Shown here piece after piece: positions 8,417 to 14,982 of a stretch of DNA of 64,000 nt (its first letter is position 1; each line of letters opens with the position of its first letter). A program made the translations under genes and the position numbers. This stretch comes from Sphingomonas metalli (lineage in GTDB: Bacteria > Pseudomonadota > Alphaproteobacteria > Sphingomonadales > Sphingomonadaceae). Below the pieces are notes generated by a model that did no database searches, was not told the DNA's origin, and saw only the letters and a program-made list of their open reading frames with translations. The stretch covers positions 1,130,001-1,194,000 of the forward strand of contig NZ_BMIH01000001.1 of NCBI RefSeq assembly GCF_014641735.1. The letters run 5' to 3'.

Positions 8417-10141
8417 ATGCTGCCCGACACGCTTCCTCCTTCGCTCGCCGAGGCGCTCGCCGCCCGCGGTTACGACACGCTCACTCCCGTCCAGTCCTCG
8501 GTCATCGCCGAGGAGGCGGTGGGCCGCGACCTGCTCGTCTCCGCCCAGACCGGCTCGGGCAAGACGGTGGCGTTCGGCCTTGCCATGGCCGACCAGCTGC
8601 TTGCCGACGGCAGGCTGCCCGCCCCCGGCAAGCCGCTCGCGCTGGTGATCGCGCCCACGCGCGAGCTGGCGCTCCAGGTCAGCCGCGAGCTCGCCTGGCT
8701 CTATGCCGGCGCGCGCGTGACGACCTGTGTCGGCGGCATGGATGCGGTGCGCGAGCGGCGCGCGCTCCATTCGGGCGCGCACATCGTCGTCGGCACGCCG
8801 GGCCGCCTCCGCGACCATCTCGAACGCGGCGCGCTCGACCTCTCCGCGCTCGCCGTCGCCGTGCTCGACGAGGCGGACGAGATGCTCGACATGGGCTTCC
8901 GCGAGGATCTGGAGCAGCTGCTCGACGCGACCGCCGACGGTCGCCGCACGCTCCTATTCTCAGCCACCCTGCCCCGCCCGATCGTCGCGCTCGCCAAGGC
9001 CTATCAGCGCGACGCGCTCCGCATCTCCACGGTCAGCGAGACGCGCGGCCATGGCGACATCGACTATCAGGCGGTCGCCGTCTCGCCCTCCGACATCGAG
9101 CATGCGGTGGTGAACCTCCTCCGCTTCCACGAGGCGGAGACCGCGATCCTGTTCTGCGCGACGCGCGACAATGTCCGCCACCTCCACGCGAGCCTCGTCG
9201 AGCGCGGCTTCGCCGCCGTCGCCCTGTCGGGCGAACATTCGCAGTCGGAGCGCAACCATGCGCTCCAGGCGCTGCGCGACGGCCGCGCCCGGGTCTGCGT
9301 CGCGACCGACGTCGCCGCGCGCGGCATCGACCTGCCGGGCCTCAGCCTCGTCGTCCATGTCGAGCTGCCGCGCGATGCGGAGACGCTCCAGCACCGCTCG
9401 GGTCGTACCGGTCGCGCCGGGCGCAAGGGCACGGCGGTGCTCGTCGTTCCCTATCCGCGCCGCCGCCGCGTCGAATCGATGCTCCGCATGGCCCGGATCG
9501 CGGTCGAGTGGCGGCCGGTCCCCTCCGCCGAGGAGATCCGCACTGCCGATCGCGAGCGGCTGCTCGCCCGCATCAACGAGCCGGTCGAGCTCGACGAGGA
9601 CGATCGCGCGCTCGGCGCCCGCCTGCTCGAGACGAAGGAGCCGGCCGAGATCGCCGCCTTGCTCGTCCGCGCCATGCGCGCCGGCATGCCCGCGCCCGAG
9701 GAGCTGAGCGAGGCCGAACCCGCGCGCCGCGAGCCGGTCCGCCGCGACGGATTCGACGATGTCGTCTGGTTCCGCCTCGACATCGGTCGCCGCCAGAATG
9801 CCGATCCGCGCTGGCTGCTGCCGCTGATCTGCCGCCGCGGCCATGTGACCCGCGACGAGATCGGGGCGATCCGCATCGGTCCGGCCGAGACCTTCGTCCA
9901 GATCCCGCGCGCCGTCGCCGGCAAATTCGCCTCCGCCGTGCAGCGCACCGCCGCGGCCGAGAATGACGAGAGCGGCGTGACCATCACCCCCTCCAACGGC
10001 CCGCCGGCCCAGGATGCCGGCCGCGGCGCGCCCCGCCGGGCCCATGGCGGTGGTGGCGGCGGGGGTCGGCCGAGCGGCCGTCCCAACGCCCCGCGCGCCA
10101 GCTACAGTGCCCGCCCGACCAAGCCCCGCCGCCCGTCCTGA
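8417..10141 (+). CDS. DEAD-box RNA helicase with DbpA-type RNA-binding domain
   Basis: ATP-dependent RNA helicase of 574 residues. Helicase core: Q motif near TPVQSSVI, motif I AQTGSGKT (43-50), motif Ia PTRELALQ, motif II DEAD (151-154), motif III SAT, motif V ATDVAARGIDLPG and motif VI HRSGRTGRAGRKG. A C-terminal domain (DVVWFRLDIGRRQNADPRWLLPLICRRG and on) matches the DbpA RNA-recognition domain that targets 23S rRNA, so a role in large-subunit assembly is likely. The last 50 residues are a Gly/Arg/Pro-rich tail, typical of RNA-binding extensions. Confidence 0.93.
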   Translation: MLPDTLPPSLAEALAARGYDTLTPVQSSVIAEEAVGRDLLVSAQTGSGKTVAFGLAMADQLLADGRLPAPGKPLALVIAPTRELALQVSRELAWLYAGARVTTCVGGMDAVRERRALHSGAHIVVGTPGRLRDHLERGALDLSALAVAVLDEADEMLDMGFREDLEQLLDATADGRRTLLFSATLPRPIVALAKAYQRDALRISTVSETRGHGDIDYQAVAVSPSDIEHAVVNLLRFHEAETAILFCATRDNVRHLHASLVERGFAAVALSGEHSQSERNHALQALRDGRARVCVATDVAARGIDLPGLSLVVHVELPRDAETLQHRSGRTGRAGRKGTAVLVVPYPRRRRVESMLRMARIAVEWRPVPSAEEIRTADRERLLARINEPVELDEDDRALGARLLETKEPAEIAALLVRAMRAGMPAPEELSEAEPARREPVRRDGFDDVVWFRLDIGRRQNADPRWLLPLICRRGHVTRDEIGAIRIGPAETFVQIPRAVAGKFASAVQRTAAAENDESGVTITPSNGPPAQDAGRGAPRRAHGGGGGGGRPSGRPNAPRASYSARPTKPRRPS

Positions 10142-10221
10142 CGGGCGCATGGGCGGTGGACGTCATTGTCCTTGCCGCCCGGTACGGATAGGCGAAGCGC
10201 GGCATCAGGAGGGGTTGGCGG

Positions 10222-10827
10222 ATGGCATCGGGCGATACGTCGGGAATTTCGGGGGGACACGGGCTGATCGTCGGCATCGGCGGCACCACCCTGCCCGGCT
10301 CCTCGACCGAGCGCGCACTCGCCGCGGTGCTCGGCGCGGTTGCGGGCCATGGCTATGCCACCCGCCTGTTCGACGGCGCCGCACTCGCCCGCCTGCCACT
10401 CTACGTGCCCGGCGCGCATGACCGCACGCCCGAAGAGGCCGAGTTCGTCGCCGCCATCCGCGCCGCCCGCGCCGTAGTGATCGCCTCGCCCGGCTATCAC
10501 GGCTCGATCTCCGGCCTCGTCAAGAACGCGCTCGATCTGATCGAGGAGACCGCGCGCGACCAGCGGCCCTATCTGTCCGGCATGCCGGTCGGGCTGATCG
10601 CCACCGCCTATGGCTGGCAGGCGACCGGCAGCACCATCGCCGCCCTTCGCTCGATCGCCCACGCGCTGCGCGGCTGGCCCACCCCCTTCGCCGCCGCGAT
10701 CAACAGCCGCTCCACCCGCTTCGAGGCGGACGGCAGCTGCGACGACGCGGCGGTGACCCACCAGCTCGCGATCATCGCCGACCAGATCGTCGGCTTCCTC
10801 CAGCCGGGCACCACCGCCGTCCGTTGA
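10222..10827 (+). CDS. NADPH-dependent FMN reductase family protein
   Basis: Flavodoxin-fold reductase of 201 residues. The FMN phosphate loop is seen as GTTLPGSSTERAL (about 20-32), and SPGYHGSISGLVKNALD (about 91-107) is the family's flavin-binding YHGS/P motif. Such proteins reduce FMN, quinones or azo compounds with NAD(P)H in the cytoplasm. No operon partner: a tRNA gene follows at 10869. Confidence 0.88.
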   Translation: MASGDTSGISGGHGLIVGIGGTTLPGSSTERALAAVLGAVAGHGYATRLFDGAALARLPLYVPGAHDRTPEEAEFVAAIRAARAVVIASPGYHGSISGLVKNALDLIEETARDQRPYLSGMPVGLIATAYGWQATGSTIAALRSIAHALRGWPTPFAAAINSRSTRFEADGSCDDAAVTHQLAIIADQIVGFLQPGTTAVR

Positions 10828-10868
10828 CCGCCGGCCACAGCTGTGGCATCGCCCCCGCACACCGTCGC

Positions 10869-10942
10869 GCGGGTGTAGCTCAATGGTAGAGCAGAAGCTT
10901 CCCAAGCTTACGACGAGGGTTCGATTCCCTTCACCCGCTCCA
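10869..10942 (+). tRNA. tRNA-Gly (anticodon CCC)
   Basis: Cloverleaf with acceptor GCGGGTG/CACCCGC, D arm GCTCAATGGTAGAGC, anticodon loop TTCCCAA (anticodon CCC), T arm GAGGGTTCGATTCCCTT and an encoded CCA end. Its last 20 bases are repeated at 17891-17910, marking it as the integration target of the adjacent island. Confidence 0.93.
10923..10942. other. Attachment site, left copy (within tRNA-Gly 3' end)
   Basis: GATTCCCTTCACCCGCTCCA, the T-arm and acceptor 3' half of the tRNA, occurs exactly again at 17891-17910. Bases on either side of the two copies differ (C/A before, C/G after), so the identity block is exactly 20 bp. Confidence 0.85.
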
Positions 10943-11022
10943 CATTCGCGCCGAACCCACAGAAATCCGCCATCGCGTGCGTCCGGCCGCGCCTGCGAGG
11001 CACCGGGCTGTAGCACCAAGCG

Positions 11023-13075
11023 GTGCACCAGCCTATGAACGTCCCCTCGCATCACAGGCTCGCGTCGGCACGCCGCCGGGGATCGAGTGTGGCAACGACC
11101 AGCTATTTGTGCCGACGCGGGGCGCGGTATCACTACCGCCGCAGGGTTTACCTCCGGAATCTGGTTAGCCGTCCTATAACCATCGCATTGGGGACCGCTG
11201 ACCCTGCCGAGGCACGTCGCCTCGCCGCATGTTTGTCGGTCCGGTGGGAGACGACGAGCGTGATGATCCAGCAGATGGAGCGCGGCTACATGACCGCGAG
11301 CGAGGCGGTGGCGGTATTCCGACACGGCCTCAACGATGAGCTCGGCGTAGCGGCCGCGGCGCGATACGACGCGCAAGCCGGCGTGGATCACCGCACCAGC
11401 CGCATCTTTGCGGCCACGTATCGTATCGCCGCGCGTCTGGCCGCAGGTGCCGACGACCTTCCCGTCGCGCTGCTCGAAGAGCATACACCGGACTTCTCCG
11501 AGCAGGATCGGCGCGCCGTCGTTCTGATGTTGAAGTCCTGCGCTCCCCACCGGGTGAGCGGCAAAATGGCGCACGACGTACTGAGGAACCTTGGCGCGCC
11601 GCTTAGCGACAGGGTCGTCGGTGACGCAGGTGTGCAGCTGCTGTTGGGGCGGGCCGAAGCACAGGCGCGCATGGCGCTGAGCGACCACCCGGAGGTGGTA
11701 GCCGGCGGTGATCCTGTGTCGGCGCTGCTGGACGACACGCTGGTCACCCGCATCCGCACGGCGGCGAGCTCGCCGGCGCGCGACGTGTCGGAAATCACGA
11801 CACCGTTTCTCATGACCGACACCCGCCGTCTGACCGACGTCGTCGACGATACGATCGCCGACATCCAGGCGTCCGGCGACTGGAACGAGGATGTCGCGCA
11901 GCGCGGTCGTGTGATCCGCGGCTTCGCGTGGATCACCGGAAACAAGCGCCTGTGCGACTACGGTCCCGGGGATGCGCGGCTGTTCGCGGCGACGCTGCGG
12001 AAGCTGCCGACCGAATTCCGCTGGGGCACCTTCGAGAAGGGCAACATGAGCCGCCCCTTCGACGAGGTTATGGCGGAGGTGGAGAAGAAGGGCGGCACCA
12101 GGCGCGACGACCGCACGGTCAACCGCGATCTGACGACGCTCAGCCGCTTCGGTCGCGAGCTGATGAAGACGGCGTGGAAGCCGCGCTACGGCAAGGACCC
12201 GGTGGTCGACTTCGCTGGGTTCGCCAGTGCCACGCCGGTCGACAATCCCGACGATCCGGACCGCATGCCCTGGACCGACGCGCACCTGCGTGCTTTGTTC
12301 TCATCGACGATCTACACCGGCGGTGGCGGATGCGGGCGCCGGCTCAAGCCCGATCCCGATCCCGTTCGTCTGGCACGATGCGGCCTATTGGGTGCCGCTG
12401 CTGCTGTCCTACGGCATCCTTTCGCGCGAAGAAGCATGCGGGGTCGAGTGCGAGGACTTCGTGTTCGACGTGGAAACCCCGTTCGTGGCAATCGTGGAGA
12501 ACATGACCAAGAGCAAGGACGGCACCCGCCCGTCCGGCCTGAAGCGTCCGTCGCGACGGCGCATGGTGCCGCTGCATCCCGAGCTTCTTCGCCTCAACCT
12601 GCGCGGCTATATCGAGGCGGTGGAGGCGGCGGGACACGTCGGAGCCTTCCCCGAACTCTATCAGGAAGGCCTGACCAACGTCGGCGGCAAGCGCTTCTAC
12701 GCGTCCGCAGGACGATATCAGCTCGACCACGTGGACGGGGTTCTTCCTCTGCCCCGCACGTCGGATGGCAAGCGTGCCGACCTCCACTCGCTCCGGACAA
12801 CGGGCGGCAGCGCACTGGAGGCGTCGGAGACGAAGCAGCTCGTCGTCGACGACATCATGGGGCACGCACGGGAGGGGACCGGCCCGCGCAAATACTCCAA
12901 GGCCTGGTTCATGAAGGGGGGCGCTGCCATCCTCGCCCGGCGACTGGAAGTCATGGTCGCGGCACTGACGGTCGTCACCGACCACCTGCAGCCCGCACCT
13001 GTCCGCCTGCTCGCGGTATCGGAGCGGTCGCGCACCGGCTCTGCCGTGGGTTGTGCATCAAGGAAGAAGGCCTGA
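11023..13075 (+). pseudogene. Tyrosine-type site-specific integrase, frameshifted
   Basis: The first part (11023 to about 12361) has a DUF6538-like start (YLCRRGARYHYRRRVYLR, LGTADPAEARRLA), long helical arm-binding region and core-binding domain. The catalytic half continues in the next frame from about 12362 to 13075: HDAAYWVPLLLSYGILSREEA, RMVPLHPEL, HSLR in ADLHSLRTTGG, GH in DIMGHA, and a candidate nucleophile Tyr in PRKYSKAW. The switch falls in the repeated GATCCCGATCCCG stretch near 12361 and is equivalent to one extra C. The first catalytic Arg position looks like Ser (LSREEA). Broken integrase, or a sequencing or slippage artefact. Confidence 0.8.
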
Positions 13076-13156
13076 TGCCAATGCGCCTGGTCACTACGGT
13101 CGAAGAAGTTGAAAGGTTGTTTGGCGAGAGACGGCCTCGCTCCTATACTAAACCCC

Positions 13157-13468
13157 GTGACCGATAATCCCGCCTTGTCCGACGAGGAGGCTGCCGCGAT
13201 GGCGGCCATTGAAGGTATCTCGGTCTGGGAGATGATCGGCGAACTGCTCGCGGTGGCGGCATGCTCTGTCGAGTGGCAGATCCGGCGCCGTCTTGGCGGC
13301 CCGGGTGCGATCCGGCGCTTGGCGTCGGTGGTCGCCGCGTTCCTCGCGGTTATCGTCGCGCTGGTGGTGCGGCAATGCGCCGTCTCCACGCGAAGCTTGG
13401 CGACCGTCACGGGATCGCGAACCCTCCGGCACCTTCGCCGCCCGCCGCAGGGCTGGGCCGCACCGTAA
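13157..13468 (+). CDS. Hypothetical small membrane protein, 103 aa
   Basis: From the GTG at 13157 the product has an acidic N-terminus (SDEEAAAMAAIEGISVWEMIGE), an amphipathic middle (SVEWQIRRRLGG) and one clear membrane segment (LASVVAAFLAVIVALVV, about residues 50-67), then a basic tail. No family recognised. An in-frame TTG at 13109 would add 16 residues. It lies 80 bp after the integrase remnant inside the island. The coding case rests on frame length and the membrane helix only. Confidence 0.45.
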   Translation: MTDNPALSDEEAAAMAAIEGISVWEMIGELLAVAACSVEWQIRRRLGGPGAIRRLASVVAAFLAVIVALVVRQCAVSTRSLATVTGSRTLRHLRRPPQGWAAP

Positions 13469-13558
13469 CCGCCTTCGTTGGCTAACCGCACCCGGCCGCC
13501 GCATGGCGACCGCGCGCTGACGACGATGAGCGGCCGGATACCATCCGCAACACCATGA

Positions 13559-13594
13559 ACCTTCGACACCTGCGATATCGCAGGTGTCGAAGGT
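13559..13594. promoter_or_regulatory. 36-bp perfect palindrome, probable operator
   Basis: An uninterrupted dyad with 18-bp half-site ACCTTCGACACCTGCGAT followed directly by its complement. It ends 9 bp before the likely ATG (13603) of the KfrA-like gene. It lacks a loop and a T-run, so it is a poor terminator. KfrA proteins are known autorepressors that bind such dyads at their own promoters, which makes an operator the best reading (inference). Confidence 0.65.
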
Positions 13595-13602
13595 CTCGCA
13601 GG

Positions 13603-14451
13603 ATGGCCCGGCTCGCGAGCAGCGAGTTCGGCAACATGAAGAAGAGCAGTGACTGGGTCCGGCAGCCGGGCCTCGACAAGAAGCTCGACCATCTGGTCGA
13701 GGAGCGCGGGTGCACGCCCGCGGAACTGGTCCCCTACGATGCCGCGAAGGCGCTCGACATCAAGCCCAGCGGCGAGTTCTACAGGAAGGTGCGCGACTGG
13801 AAGCAGCGGCGTGCCGCTGAGAACGACGCGCCGGTCATGGAGGTGCCGCCGCACGTCCAGGCGGAGTTCCGGGAGACGGTCGATCGTTTCGCGGCCGAAG
13901 CCATGAGCAGCTTCCTGCGCGCGGTGCGCGGCGTCGGCGGCGATCTCAATCGCGTAGCGACGCTCCGCATCACCGACGCCGAGCACCGCGCCGATGAGGC
14001 GCAGGCCGAGGTCAACGGCCTGCTCGACCACTGGACGGCCGCGGAAGCGCAGCGCGACGCGGCGCTGGCCAGGATCGCGGAACTCGAGCAGGCGCTGGCC
14101 GACGCGCGGCGCCGCGAGGAAGTCGCCACCGTGCGGCTGGAGGAGCGAGATGCGCTGCTCAGGGCGCTGAGGCCGGGGACGTCGGACAACGGTTCGGCGG
14201 CGATCATGCCGTCTGTGCCAGTTGCGGACCGTGCGTCCGTTGGCGACGACGACAACCGTCAGGTCGGCGATGTCGCTATCGACGCCAGCAGCGCGTCGGC
14301 AGGCCAGTCGGTCGCCGATGTCGACGCCGATGGTCCGGAGCAGCCGCCGGTCATCTACACCGACCACCCTGAAGGAGGTCAGGTGGAGATGCCGCTCGTT
14401 ACGAACGACGACGCCGGTCAGGCGGACGTCGGCGGTGACAGCCGCGGCTGA
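13603..14451 (+). CDS. KfrA-like DNA-binding protein
   Basis: About 282 residues from ATG 13603 (or 271 from ATG 13636). The N-terminal 60 residues (DKKLDHLVEERGCTPAELV, DIKPSGEFYRKVRDWKQR) resemble the KfrA N-terminal DNA-binding domain. A long alpha-helical coiled coil follows (about 130-200, with regular ELEQALADARRREE heptads), then an acidic, low-complexity tail. KfrA proteins are plasmid partition-associated autorepressors. An ATG at 13555 would place the palindrome inside the coding sequence, which makes it unlikely. The gene supports a plasmid-like origin for the island. Confidence 0.55.
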   Translation: MARLASSEFGNMKKSSDWVRQPGLDKKLDHLVEERGCTPAELVPYDAAKALDIKPSGEFYRKVRDWKQRRAAENDAPVMEVPPHVQAEFRETVDRFAAEAMSSFLRAVRGVGGDLNRVATLRITDAEHRADEAQAEVNGLLDHWTAAEAQRDAALARIAELEQALADARRREEVATVRLEERDALLRALRPGTSDNGSAAIMPSVPVADRASVGDDDNRQVGDVAIDASSASAGQSVADVDADGPEQPPVIYTDHPEGGQVEMPLVTNDDAGQADVGGDSRG

Positions 14452-14456
14452 TCCGC

Positions 14457-14496
14457 AAAACCCGCCCCGTCGTCGCTATGGCGGCGGGGCGGTTTT
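14457..14496 (+). terminator. Terminator after the KfrA-like gene
   Basis: AAAACCCGCCCCG (14457-14469) pairs with CGGCGGGGCGGTTTT-side sequence (14484-14496) and ends in TTTT. It starts 5 bp after the stop codon and could act in both directions. Confidence 0.75.
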
Positions 14497-14519
14497 CCGC
14501 TGCCCTTCTTTCCCTTCGA

Positions 14520-14646
14520 CTTTCCCGCGGACGGGAAAGCCACGGCCCGCAGCGTTTCAGCGCAGGGCCGTTTCGGGGGTTCAGGGGTGCTCCCCTGACA
14601 TGCCTTTTTTCGAGCATCGAAAAAAGAAGAGCATGTTCTTCTTTTT
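14520..14646 (+). other. Hairpin array with two mutually exclusive stems
   Basis: Four perfect stem-loops in 127 bp: CTTTCCCG/CGGGAAAG (14520-14539), TCAGGGG/CCCCTGA (14581-14598), CTTTTTTCGA/TCGAAAAAAG (14604-14626) and AAAAAGAAGA/TCTTCTTTTT (14621-14646). The last two share bases 14621-14626, so only one can form at a time. The second ends in a T-run, as in an attenuator. This lies 34 bp upstream of the start at 14680. No open reading frame explains it. Confidence 0.55.
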
Positions 14647-14679
14647 CTGCCGCGCGTGGGTGCGGCCCTCTGAGGAACC

Positions 14680-14982
14680 ATGAAAAACGAAGTGGCCGGC
14701 GTCGCCGGTGCCGCCCGAATCAAAAACGTTGACCGCGCCGGATTGGCCCGGGCCGAGAAACACGGCAAGCGTCTCGACCAGACGGGTCAGTCCCGCGCCG
14801 TGAACGACGAGCCCCCCAATACCACGACCGGGCTGAATCTGCGGGCGCTGTTCGACCGACACATCGAGGGGGCGTTCGTCCCCAAGGCGAAGTCGTCGGC
14901 GATGCACCTGCTGATCCAGTTTCCGGTCGATCTGGTGGATGGTGCCGATGCCGATTACATGCTGCATCATGCGCGCGCCTTC
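14680..14982 (+). pseudogene. N-terminal fragment of a mobilisation/plasmid-recombination-type protein
   Basis: About 100 residues from ATG 14680: AGLARAEKHGKRLDQTGQSR, NLRALFDRHIEGAFVPKAKS, AMHLLIQFPVDLVDGADADY, MLHHARAF. I recall this pattern from sphingomonad proteins annotated as plasmid-recombination or mobilisation (MobV/Pre-like) proteins, where HHARAF is followed by many more residues. Here the similarity stops at about 14982, where a helicase reading frame takes over in another phase. The open frame runs on to 15477 but only as an out-of-frame shadow of the helicase. The family call is from memory and unverified. Confidence 0.4.

Noticed and set aside
12340..12370. Programmed frameshift in the integrase
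   Set aside because: No slippery heptamer or downstream structure was seen; a single-base indel explains it more simply.
11023..13167. The integrase frame taken as one continuous 714-residue protein
   Set aside because: After about 12361 the frame gives a low-complexity product, while the neighbouring frame has clear recombinase motifs; it is therefore a frameshifted gene.
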